From positions 39,124-50,664 of the forward strand of contig MU647612.1 in NCBI GenBank assembly GCA_026770585.1: DNA of 11,541 nucleotides, in the 5' to 3' direction. Origin of the DNA: Baffinella frigidus (Eukaryota > Cryptophyceae > Cryptomonadales > Baffinellaceae). Each line of letters begins with the position of its first letter. The stretch's first letter is position 1. Below, piece by piece: positions 5,096-10,855 of this stretch. The notes below the pieces were generated by a model, which was not told where the DNA came from, did not search any database, and saw only the letters and a program-made list of their open reading frames with translations. The translations under genes and the position numbers were made by a program.

Positions 5096-5167
5096 CAACT
5101 CAGAGATGGAGCGAGGGTCGATCGAGATGTTGGCAGAGCACGGGACGAAGATTCGTATTGGCTCCTC
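5096..5167 (-). other. 72-bp exon-like block, copy 1 (strand ambiguous)
   Basis: On minus, CCGCGCAG acceptor, 24 open codons (EEPIRIFVPCSANISIDPRS then ISEL) and a GTACGG donor are seen. On plus the same block reads SEMERGSIEMLAEHGTKI. Against the copy at 5392-5463 the plus frame has about six synonymous and two replacement differences and no stop, whereas the minus frame has one stop and lost its donor. Splice signals favour minus; substitution pattern favours plus. Confidence 0.3.
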
Positions 5168-5190
5168 CTGCGCGGGACCCAGCAATCAGT

Positions 5191-5277
5191 CCACACTGCG
5201 GGCTACGAAGGGATTTCAACCACACTGCGGGCTGCGAAGGGATTTCAACCACACTGCGGGCTACGAAGGGATTTTCG
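5191..5277. repeat. Three 29-bp tandem units
   Basis: CCACACTGCGGGCTACGAAG plus GGATTTCAA repeats at 5191-5219, 5220-5248 and 5249-5277; the second has GCTGCG and the third ends TTTTCG. The period is not a multiple of three. GGGCTACGAAGGG alone recurs at 6220, 7845 (diverged) and reversed near 6860. Confidence 0.93.
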
Positions 5278-5362
5278 GCCCAATTCGGACCGATGTTCCG
5301 TTACCTTATCCTTAGGAACCCCTCTGTGTCCATACGGTACTAGCTACCGTAGGGCTTATGGA
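5250..5362. repeat. ~110-bp dispersed repeat (second copy 6212-6330)
   Basis: Both copies run from GGGCTACGAAGGG through a diverged middle to CCTTATCC.TAGGAAC, CCTCTGTGTC, and CTACCGTAGGG. The right part is a small inverted repeat resembling the element at 4203-4273. Confidence 0.7.
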
Positions 5363-5391
5363 TTAAGTTACTAAGAGGTTCGTCAAAATCC

Positions 5392-5463
5392 CAAGTCGGA
5401 GATGGAGAGAGGATCGATAGAGATGCTGGCAGAGTACGGCACGAAGATTCATATTGGCTCCTC
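5392..5463 (-). pseudogene. 72-bp exon-like block, copy 2
   Basis: The duplicate lies 296 bp right of copy 1 with nine differences in 72 bases. On minus the acceptor (CCCCGCAG) is kept, but codon 5 is TGA and the donor GT has become GG. Further fragments with the same CAG-GAG boundary are near 5545-5562 and 5640-5672. Confidence 0.3.
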
Positions 5464-5466
5464 CTG

Positions 5467-5592
5467 CGGGGTTGGGGTTTAGAGTTAAGGGTTTAGGGTG
5501 TAGGGTTCAGGGTTTCGGGTGTAGGGGTTAAGGTTTGGGGAGAACGAATATTCGCCCTCCTGCGCGGGTTGAGGGTTTCTGGTCTTGGGGTT
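5467..5592 (+). repeat. Degenerate telomere-like patches
   Basis: TTTAGAG, TTAAGGG, TGTAGGG, TTTCGGG and TTGAGGG units fill 5467-5540 and about 5568-5592, separated by a fragment of the 72-bp block. Confidence 0.8.
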
Positions 5593-5776
5593 GGACCCAG
5601 CATGCAGACCTAAACGCTAAACCCGCAACTCTCACGACAAAGATTCGCACCGGGTTCTCCTGGGCGAGACCCAGTACCCACTCGAGGCTAGAAATGTGAC
5701 CATTTTAAAACTGGGGTTCTGTTACAAGTGAAGAAAAAAAAGAATTGTGTAGTAATCTTCACACAAATAGGGGCTG

Positions 5777-5818
5777 TTGGTCACGTATCTCAAGTTATAA
5801 CTTGAGACACGTGACCAA
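5777..5818. repeat. 42-bp palindrome, no loop, TTGGTCACGT ends
   Basis: The arms TTGGTCACGT(A/G)TCTCAAGTTATA are complementary at 20 of 21 pairs with no spacer (centre between 5797 and 5798). It contains CACGTG and shares the GGTCACGT ends with 2309-2407 and 8413-8496. The first ATG after it (5821) opens the ORF at 5821-6144. Confidence 0.93.
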
Positions 5819-5820
5819 GC

Positions 5821-6144
5821 ATGCCCGTGACTGGTACTAAAGGTAACAAGCCCACATTTAAAATACTCCCTCTTCCAGCCTCGAGTGGACGTACCCTCAC
5901 TTTTGAAGGTGGTGAGAATGCTGACGCTGGTCCGTCGTCAGGCGCATCGACTATTGGATCACTCGATTTCAGGCTCGAGAATAGAGGGGAAGCAGACCAC
6001 GCCAGAGCCTTCGACAGGGTGATCAGAAGTCAATTTTTCCAGGATTGCCCCAGGGCTCGACACCCCAAAAGTCTACGGGTCGTCACACGTAAAATCGGAG
6101 GCAGAACGTTGGGGGTTGGGAAGAAGAACGCACCTCGAAAATGA
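5821..6144 (+). CDS. Unsupported 107-codon ORF, low confidence
   Basis: This is the longest plus ORF in the window that is not simple sequence. It begins MPVTGTKGNKPTFKILPLP, has a polar, Gly/Ser-rich middle and a basic C-terminus (Arg/Lys-rich, ending NAPRK). It starts three bases after the 5777-5818 palindrome. There is no recognisable domain, signal peptide or membrane segment, no homologous copy, and its last four codons lie on a repeated block that reads better on minus (6134-6169). A chance ORF is the likelier explanation. Confidence 0.15.
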   Translation: MPVTGTKGNKPTFKILPLPASSGRTLTFEGGENADAGPSSGASTIGSLDFRLENRGEADHARAFDRVIRSQFFQDCPRARHPKSLRVVTRKIGGRTLGVGKKNAPRK

Positions 6145-6169
6145 CTTGCGCGAGAGTCACATTCACTAT
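6134..6169 (-). pseudogene. NVTLAQVIFE module with GTGCGT donor
   Basis: On minus twelve codons read IVNVTLAQVIFE and meet GTGCGT. The frame and donor equal those of the fuller module at 6497-6565. The upstream part is missing. Confidence 0.35.
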
Positions 6170-6429
6170 CCACCGTTTGTACACATAGTAAGAGTGGGGT
6201 GTCTGGTGTAGCCACACATCGGGCTACGAAGGGAAAATATGGCCACAAATCTGAGGCATTTTTCGTTCCCTTATCCGTAGGAACTCCCCTGTGTCTCTAC
6301 GCTATTGCCTACCGTAGGGTCGTATGTCTTATCGCTCAGGGGTATTTCGAGATCCCTTCGAGATCTGCTGGGCAGTCAACATTCGCGTGAGTCTCTCCGC
6401 AAGCTTCGGGGTGGGCAGAAGAAACGCGC

Positions 6430-6462
6430 CTCAAAAATGACTTACTCGACAGTCGCATGCAC
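6430..6462 (-). pseudogene. Broken VIFE module, donor GC, in-frame stop
   Basis: On minus the block ends VIFE like its neighbours (TTC/TTT synonymous), but has a TAA codon just before it and the donor has changed from GT to GC. A reversed CCCTAAA doublet (6462-6479) lies next to it. Confidence 0.3.
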
Positions 6463-6496
6463 CTAAACCCTAAACCCTCAGGGAGGGGAAACGCAC

Positions 6497-6565
6497 CTCG
6501 AAAATGACTGCCGCGACCGTGACATTCATGGTCCGCAAACTCTCGTCCCAGTCTCCCCTCACAAT
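6497..6565 (-). CDS. Candidate 69-bp exon, IVRGDWDES...VIFE
   Basis: On minus, CGCTTGGCAG is followed by 23 open codons reading IVRGDWDESLRTMNVTV then AAVIFE, and GAG-GTGCGT as donor. Three partial copies exist: 6764-6825 keeps the acceptor and 5' part (IVRGDWDESRRTMNVSVA, with GGA/GGG, CGG/CGA and GCG/GCC synonymous differences), while 6134-6169 and 6430-6462 keep the 3' part. The DWDES..TMNVTV segment is protein-like but not assigned to a family. Confidence 0.42.
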
Positions 6566-6763
6566 CTGCCAAGCGAGTCGCTTTACAGATCGTTCCTCGG
6601 CGTTTTGTAAAAAGGTTGATTTGCACCAGCAAAAACTGCTTTTGGGAACAACGCCAGGACACAAGTGGGCGTTTCAAACGCACCGTTTCGCGCTAAAAGG
6701 GTTTCGTGGTACACGTGAAAAATTATATCGCCGGCAAAGGGCTCAAATTCTTAGACTTTTGGC

Positions 6764-6825
6764 GTGTTTCCGGCGACCGAGACATTCATGGTTCGCCGAC
6801 TCTCGTCCCAGTCCCCCCTCACAAT
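6764..6825 (-). pseudogene. Second IVRGDWDES module, 3' end lost
   Basis: On minus, GCTACCTTCTTGGCAG is a good polypyrimidine acceptor, followed by IVRGDWDESRRTMNVSVAG; the frame then ends at a stop without VIFE or a donor. The ~200 bp between this and 6565 contain only a small GCGTTTCAAACGC palindrome (about 6669). Confidence 0.35.
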
Positions 6826-7105
6826 CTGCCAAGAAGGTAGCCTCATTCAGGCTCATACACCCTTCGTAGCCCACTGTGTAAAAATCTGTCAAGATGGTGG
6901 CCTCCTTCAGTTTCGGATCTCGATCCAAGGTGTATCGCACAGGCACATGGGACCCCACCTCTGTTAATCTGCCCAGATGGTAGGCTCTTTCAGTTTCGGA
7001 TTTCGACATGAGGTGTGTATCACTTAGGTACATAGGACCCCACCCCTGATAATGTGACAAGATGGAAGGCTCCTTCAGTTGCGGGTTCGATATAAGTTCA
7101 TAGGC
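6826..7105. repeat. Degenerate ~84-bp tandem repeat
   Basis: AATCTG.C(A)AGATGG.(A/G)GGCTCCTTCAG begins units at 6883, 6966 and 7051, periods 83 and 85, with a shorter first unit at 6826-6882. On minus each unit boundary keeps CCTTC-ATCTTG-CAG-ATT, the acceptor-like context of the IVRGDWDES modules; downstream frames start I(N/I)RGGV but soon diverge or stop. Confidence 0.75.
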
Positions 7106-7131
7106 TAACAGCCGGAAAACCGGATAGTTGA

Positions 7132-7567
7132 GCCTATGGTATTGCCTACGGTAGACCGTAGGGGCCTAAAGGGGGTCCCATGAAAAACTAGGTCCTAGGG
7201 CCGCTCCACCGCAAAGGAACAACTTTTGACAACGTGGCCACTTTCGTCTTTGGTCTGATCGATCCGTGAGTTTCAAAGGACTGCCACGGTAGAGCGTTTG
7301 CGGTAATGGTTGTCCGTTTTCGAGATCGGGTTTTCATGTTTTCGAGAGTTTTAAAATATTGTAAAGGCCGTAAAACATTTCAAATGGACACTTTGGTACA
7401 ACTGAAAAATCGAAAACTTGAAAATCGAAAACGGAAACGGACAACAATTACCGCAAACGCTCTACCGTGACAGTCCTGTGAAAGTCACGGATCGATCAGG
7501 TGAGGACGGGTTTCTCGTAAGAGCGCTACAAACGCCCTACGGCCTTACCGTAGTCAATACCGTAGGC
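7132..7567. mobile_element. Outer foldback split by a nested insertion
   Basis: The left arm (7132-7163) and right arm (7535-7567) are inverted copies of GCCTACGGTATTG.CTACGG...CCGTAGGG with three or four differences and a one-base gap. They match the two arms of the foldback at 10534-10681, and the sequence after the left arm (GGGGCCTAAAGGGGGTCCCATGAAAAA) matches that element's loop. About 340 bp, including the foldback at 7255-7499, therefore separates the two halves here. Confidence 0.65.
7255..7499. mobile_element. Inner 245-bp foldback element
   Basis: CTGATCGATCCGTGAG at 7255 pairs with its complement ending at 7499. Complementarity continues through CACGGTAGAGCGTTTGCGGT and GTTGTCCGTTT to about 7345 and 7408, with a few mismatches and one small indel; an AT-rich spacer of ~60 bp lies between. 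No ORF of note. It appears nested within the outer element at 7132-7567. Confidence 0.75.
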
Positions 7568-7659
7568 TGGACGTCCCTGAATTTAGACCGATACCCTATT
7601 GAACCCTGCTGGGCGGGGAAGAGGTGAGGGCGATGCGGCGGGAGGTGCCACCGGTAGGC

Positions 7660-7724
7660 TGGTGAAGGGGGGGAGGGGGAGAGAGAGGGGGGGAGAGAGA
7701 GGTAGAGAGAGAGAGGGAGAGAGA

Positions 7725-7768
<44 letters not shown>

Positions 7769-7800
7769 GGCGGCAGGGGGGTCAGAGAGAGAGGGAGAGC
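7660..7800. repeat. GA microsatellite (polypurine on plus)
   Basis: GGGGAGAGAG-type sequence merging into pure GA and back to GGGAGAG. Arg-Glu-Gly (plus) and Ser-Leu (minus) frames are artefacts. Confidence 0.95.
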
Positions 7801-7814
7801 ACGCAAGCACGCCC

Positions 7815-8078
7815 GTGTAGCTGTGCAACCCGATCGAATCCAGCGGACTACAAAGGGATTTCGCAAGACGTCCATCTAAAGAATTTCCGGTGCGGTGCAA
7901 ACCTCGGTGTCTTAACCCTTGAAAGTACAAAATTGCTCCAACGCCACGCCAAAATCCGAGATGGAATCTCTCCATCAGGTGGCGGGACTAGTTTTCACCT
8001 TGCCGGGTGGGGAGGAGGAGAGGGCGATGCGCCGTGGCGCGTCGCTCCCCGTATAGTTGAGCAGCCCGATCGATACCA
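7815..8078. repeat. Diverged direct repeat flanking 7843-8050
   Basis: GT(G/A)TAGYTG.GCA(A/G)CCCGATCGA..CCA occurs at 7815-7842 and 8051-8078 (and weakly at 8376-8402). GAGGGCGATGCG near 7626 recurs near 8019. A ~235-bp segment was probably duplicated, one copy carrying the GA expansion. Confidence 0.6.
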
Positions 8079-8118
8079 CCTCCCCAACTGCTAGGTCACG
8101 CCGCGCAACAAACGACAC

Positions 8119-8164
8119 CTGAAAAATGGGCTTCGCTGATCAGTCCATCTATTTTCGTGGTACT
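8119..8164 (-). pseudogene. STTKIDGLISEAH module with GTGTCG donor
   Basis: On minus fifteen codons plus one base read STTKIDGLISEAHFS(G) and meet GTGTCG. The copy at 8597-8645 has the same frame and the same donor hexamer. Confidence 0.35.
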
Positions 8165-8412
8165 AACCAAAAAGCAACAGTCGACATCGGTCGATACCAC
8201 CTCCCCGGATTCTAGGTTACGCCGCGCGACGAAGGAAACCAATGGGGGTCTCAGACCTGAAACAGATGGGGATCTCAGACCTGTCCTTCTATTTTCGTGG
8301 TACTCATTGATAATTGCTTGGTGCAAAAGCCATTTTTATGAAACGATATTGTGGACGGATGTTGGGTCGGCACTTGGTGTTGGTTGTGCAGCCCGATGGA
8401 CACCAACTCCCC

Positions 8413-8496
8413 GACTGCTAGGTCACGTGACCTAGCACACACGACTGCTAAGTCACGTGACCTAGCACAAACCACTGCTAGGTCACGCCGCGTGAC
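8413..8496. repeat. 30-bp tandem units of GGTCACGTGACC palindromes
   Basis: GACTGCTAGGTCACGTGACC plus TAGCACACAC occurs at 8413-8442, 8443-8472 (one change in the palindrome) and partially at 8473-8496, where CACGTGAC is replaced by CACGCCGCGTGAC. The 20-bp GCTAGGTCACGTGACCTAGC at 8417-8436 is a perfect palindrome with a CACGTG centre. Confidence 0.93.
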
Positions 8497-8596
8497 AAAC
8501 GACACCTGCAGTAGATTTCAGAGCTTTTTATCACACCATGCAAGGCGCACGCGTGAGTATAATGAAGATGACAAGACCGACCGACCAAAACGACAC

Positions 8597-8645
8597 CTGG
8601 CGCAGAGTGGGTTTCGCTGATCAGGCCGTCTATTTTCGTGGTACT
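8597..8645 (-). pseudogene. STTKIDGLISETH module with GTGTCG donor
   Basis: On minus sixteen codons plus one base read STTKIDGLISETHSAP(G) and meet GTGTCG. GAT/GAC and GGA/GGC differences from 8119-8164 are synonymous. Upstream in frame is CTKQLLI, shared with the decayed middle copy (CTKQLSM at about 8302-8325), which has a stop. Two further CAG-GTGTC junctions lie near 8508 and 8721. Confidence 0.38.
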
Positions 8646-8899
8646 GATTAATAATTGCTTGGTACAAAGCCATGTTATTAACCGATATTTCGGCCGGATG
8701 TTCGGTCGAGCGACGAAGGACACCTGCAAGCCGAAACCGAAACTTAACGCATGGGAACTTGGACGAAACCCAAACCTCAACAATCGTTGGAGAAACCAAG
8801 TCTGGTTCGCCTTCTGACACGCCAAGATGTCGCCACATCAGATGACACGTGTTGAACCGGTGACGGTGAAAGAAACGTAAACGAAACCAATAGTCCTGG

Positions 8900-9006
8900 C
8901 TCTGCCTGAGTTTTATTCTGGATCGTCCTCAAGGCTTTCTATTCGCCCTTTTATACTGGATTTATATTTTTAATCCAGGACGAGCCAGCATACAACTCAG
9001 GCAGAG
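8900..9006. mobile_element. 107-bp element with 30-bp terminal inverted repeats
   Basis: CTCTGCCTGAGTT at 8900 pairs with its complement ending at 9006; 27 of 30 terminal pairs match (arms 8900-8929 and 8977-9006). A smaller hairpin CTGGATT/AATCCAG lies inside (8956-8978). No target-site duplication is evident; a non-autonomous DNA element is inferred. Confidence 0.65.
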
Positions 9007-9012
9007 ATGGAA

Positions 9013-9072
9013 GTCGACTGAGAGTACTCGACTGGAAACGCAGGAAGCTAAGTGTTCCACGACGGTTACCAG
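9013..9072 (-). pseudogene. HLAS module copy a
   Basis: On minus twenty open codons read LVTVVEHLASCVSSRVLSVD. It aligns without gaps to the copies at 9471-9530 and 9739-9798. No clean acceptor or donor directly at the ends. Confidence 0.38.
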
Positions 9073-9159
9073 AACGGGTAACCGCCGTGGCCGGGTACCC
9101 GTCGTGGCCGGGTTCGTAACAGGACAGCAAGTCAACCGGGTTGAGCTTCAAAAACAATC

Positions 9160-9187
9160 GGGTTTAGGGTTTAGGGTTTAGGGTTGA
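9160..9187 (+). repeat. Short TTTAGGG tract (and related tract 9357-9374)
   Basis: Three to four heptamers on plus, each followed by GATCGGGTCGGGG and an ACCTC(C/A)TC block, so both tracts belong to one duplicated unit. A reversed CCCTAAA doublet at 9339-9350 lies head-on to the second tract. Confidence 0.85.
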
Positions 9188-9259
9188 GCGTGAGATCGGG
9201 TCGGGGCAGGACCTCCTCGAGGGGTTTGAGTTGAAAGAAGGTTACGTGTCTGACGTCGT

Positions 9260-9328
9260 GTCAACCGGTTTGACTTTAGCTAGTCAGCCGGGTTGACTTT
9301 AGAAAGTCAACCGGGTTGACTTTAGCAG
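9260..9328. repeat. Three 23-bp tandem palindromic units
   Basis: GTCAACCGGGTTGACTTTAG plus three bases repeats at 9260, 9283 and 9306. GTCAACC-G-GGTTGAC is itself a palindrome. Related singles occur at 9131, in diverged form near 8848 and 9429, and as a cluster at 10856-10978. Confidence 0.93.
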
Positions 9329-9470
9329 CTTTCTCACGCTAAACCCTAAACTGCTGAAGTAGGGTTTAGGGTTGATCGGGTCGGGGAAGCACCTCATCCA
9401 GGAGTTTGGTAGACCCTGAATTGCACGTGTTGACCCGGTGACGGTCAAAGATTTGTCAACAACCCCAAAA

Positions 9471-9530
9471 GTCAACTGAGAGTACTCGACCAGTAACCCA
9501 GGATGCTAAGTGGACACCGGCCGTTACCAG
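9471..9530 (-). pseudogene. HLAS module copy b
   Basis: On minus twenty codons read LVTAGVHLASWVTGRVLSVD, in register with copies a and c. Flanked on the left by AACCCCAAAA, also left of copy d. Confidence 0.38.
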
Positions 9531-9738
9531 GCCGGGTTCGTACCACGCAAGAGTGCAACGTTGCCCTGTGAAAACAAGTCAGTTCACACGCAATTTGTAC
9601 CAACTTTCCGAAAATTGATATTTCTCTGGGGAGAATGTCCACTTATGAACTTTCAGAATCGTCAGAATCTGCCGATTTCTCCTGTATGCCAGTCAGCGCT
9701 ACAATCTTGCGTGGTAACAGGGCAGGACGTCGCCCGGG

Positions 9739-9798
9739 TTGACCTGGGAGTACTCCACCAGTCACCCAGGATGCTAAGTGGACGACGGCCTCAACGAG
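9739..9798 (-). pseudogene. HLAS module copy c
   Basis: On minus twenty codons read LVEAVVHLASWVTGGVLPGQ. The frame is open well beyond both ends (79 codons in all). A CCCAG-GTCAAC junction at the left end could be a weak donor. Confidence 0.4.
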
Positions 9799-9806
9799 CC
9801 CAAAAG

Positions 9807-9857
9807 TCAACTGAGAGTTCTCAACCAGGATGGTAAGTGTACAGCGGGCGTTACCTC
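9807..9857 (-). pseudogene. HLAS module copy d, degenerate
   Basis: On minus the codons read EVTPAVHLPSWLRTLS and then a stop. It lies immediately right of copy c as a tandem duplicate. Confidence 0.33.
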
Positions 9858-9885
9858 CTCGAGGGGTTTGGCAGGCCCGCACGCC

Positions 9886-10072
9886 TCCATCAACCTCCTG
9901 CCCATTGCCCAGCAGGAGAGTGGTTCAGGAGAAGAGCTTCAGGAGGAGAGGTTCAGGAGGAGTGCTTCAGGAGAAGAAGTTCAGCGCTTCCCTGTAAAGC
10001 TTCGAGAAATGTCGAGGCCTTTTATCATCCGTTACAGGTATCAATCAGGCAACTTTGGTCTGCAAACGAGGG
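9886..10072. repeat. First copy of a ~170-190 bp direct repeat
   Basis: Runs from CCTCC...TGCCCAGCAGG through a 14-bp minisatellite and GTTCAGCGCTTCC to CTGCAAACGAGGGG. The second copy is 10077-10243 and a third, partial copy is 10456-10520. On minus it reads TKVA then TGA, PVTDDK, with frame changes relative to the intact copy. Confidence 0.85.
9924..9985. repeat. 14-bp minisatellite, five units here and three in the next copy
   Basis: TTCAG starts at 9924, 9938, 9952, 9966 and 9980, exactly 14 bp apart (TTCAGGAGGAGAGG type). In the second large copy TTCAG starts at 10115, 10129 and 10143. The copy number thus differs by two units. Confidence 0.95.
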
Positions 10073-10076
10073 GTAC

Positions 10077-10106
10077 TCCTTCAGCCTCCTGCTCGGTGTC
10101 CAGCAG
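10077..10106 (-). pseudogene. LLDTEQEAEG segment (copy at 9886-9915)
   Basis: On minus ten codons read LLDTEQEAEG; the other copy reads LLGNGQEVDG. The island at 11196-11233 reads RLLSEQEA on minus, which may be related. A GTACCC follows the last codon here. Confidence 0.3.
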
Positions 10107-10115
10107 GGAAGTGGT

Positions 10116-10226
10116 TCAGTAGAAGTGCTTCAGGGGGAGGGGTTCAGCGCTTCCGTGTAAAACGTCGAGACGAAACTCGGAAGGCCCCTTTTCGTCCGTC
10201 ACAGGTGCAAACCAGTCAACGTTTGT
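10116..10226 (-). CDS. Candidate exon, TNVDWFAPVTDEKGP
   Basis: On minus, CCCTCGTTCGCAG is followed by 36 open codons (TNVDWFAPVTDEKGPSEF, RLDVLHGSAE, PLPLKHFY) and a TGA. The acceptor context GTT(T/C)GCAG-AC is conserved at the start of all three copies (10226, 10059, 10512). The third copy keeps FAPVT.EKGP but has a one-base deletion and TGA in place of the Trp codon. The C-terminal part lies in the 14-bp minisatellite. Family not recognised; it could equally be an exon with a donor I have not located. Confidence 0.4.
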   Translation of the reverse strand, partial: TNVDWFAPVTDEKGPSEFRLDVLHGSAEPLPLKHFY

Positions 10227-10408
10227 CTGCGAACGAGGGGGTGCCCTTGACTTGAGAATAGTAGGTCAACCCGAGTGAGGCAGAGCTAGATCCTTGAAGT
10301 TGACTAACACAATTTGTCAACTTAAGGCAAACTGTCACGGGCCTCATCTTGTCCGATCACGTCCTCAACCCTGCACCCTCATTCCCAAACCTCACACCCT
10401 AAACCCAC

Positions 10409-10460
10409 CGCATCACTTCTTCGGCCGGCACACGCCACATCTCCCTGCGGTCCAACGATC
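10409..10460 (-). pseudogene. LDRREMW module copy 1, donor GTGGGT
   Basis: On minus the frame reads SLDRREMWRVPAEEVM and meets GTGGGT at the same codon position as the donor of copy 2. Upstream it is fused to the third copy of the TNVDWF block (10456-10512), with no visible acceptor of its own. Confidence 0.4.
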
Positions 10461-10512
10461 GAAATCGGCGGCCCTTTTTCGAGTGTCACAGGTGCAAATC
10501 AGTCGACGTGGT
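10456..10512 (-). pseudogene. Third, broken TNVDWF copy
   Basis: On minus, GGTTTGCAG precedes the block; after a one-base deletion it reads HVD, TGA, FAPVTLEKGP. It runs straight into the LDRREMW copy at 10409-10460, so two different modules have been joined. Confidence 0.35.
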
Positions 10513-10533
10513 CTGCAAACCAGCCAAACTCAC

Positions 10534-10681
10534 AGGATAACGGACTGAAAATGGGGTTGTCAGGCCTACGGTATTAACTACGGTAGGCCGTAGGGGCCTA
10601 GGGGGGCTCCTACGAAAAACCCTACGGCCTACCGTAGGTAATACCGCAGGCCTGACTACCCCATTTTCAGTCTGTTACCCT
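10534..10681. mobile_element. 148-bp foldback, 62-bp arms
   Basis: Arms 10534-10595 and 10620-10681 are complementary at about 57 of 62 positions around a 24-base spacer. Key blocks are GACTGAAAATGGGGT, GTCAGGCCT.CGGTATTA and CTACGGTAGGCCGTAGGGG. The diverged copy at 7132-7567 is split by an insertion. ACCCTATTAA follows the right arm and a similar ACCCTATT(A/G)A follows the 7567 arm and occurs again near 10786. No coding capacity; a MITE-like element is inferred. Confidence 0.85.
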
Positions 10682-10855
10682 ATTAAAGTCGACAAGACTA
10701 CTGAACCTCCCTAGCGTGCCTTTCGATTTCCTCCCGGCCCGAATCAGGCGCGGGGTTGGGTCACACGAAAAACAGTTTCTGGTACCCTATTAATACAAAC
10801 ACTCGGCGAGGGGGAGACGGTCTCCGTAACGTCACGGGTCTCATCGCGAGAGTCA

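Larger units (their letters stand above)
8061..8717. repeat. Three degenerate copies of a long tandem unit
   Basis: Each unit runs CCCGATCGATACCACCTCCCC, CTGCTAGGTCACGCCGCG, ACGACACCTG, then GCTGATCAGTC..TCTATTTTCGTGGTACT, and, in the last two, TAATTGCTTGGT.CAAA and CGGATGTTCGGTCG. Units begin at about 8061, 8187 and 8385; the third is expanded by palindromes at 8413-8496. Confidence 0.75.

Noticed and set aside
5821-6144. Confident gene call for the 107-codon ORF
   Set aside because: No domain, no homologous copy, no promoter or polyadenylation signal I can point to, and its 3' end overlaps a minus module; kept only as a low-confidence entry.
7537-7975. Ser-Leu-Pro-rich minus ORFs
   Set aside because: GA/CT microsatellite translation.
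8951-9157. 68-codon minus ORF from 9157
   Set aside because: Its frame differs from the 20-codon HLAS frame that is conserved in four copies, and it runs into the inverted-repeat element at 8900-9006.
9339-9374. Telomere-telomere fusion scar (CCCTAAA next to TTTAGGG)
   Set aside because: A fusion would read G-rich then C-rich on one strand; here the order is the opposite and the tracts are only two to three units.
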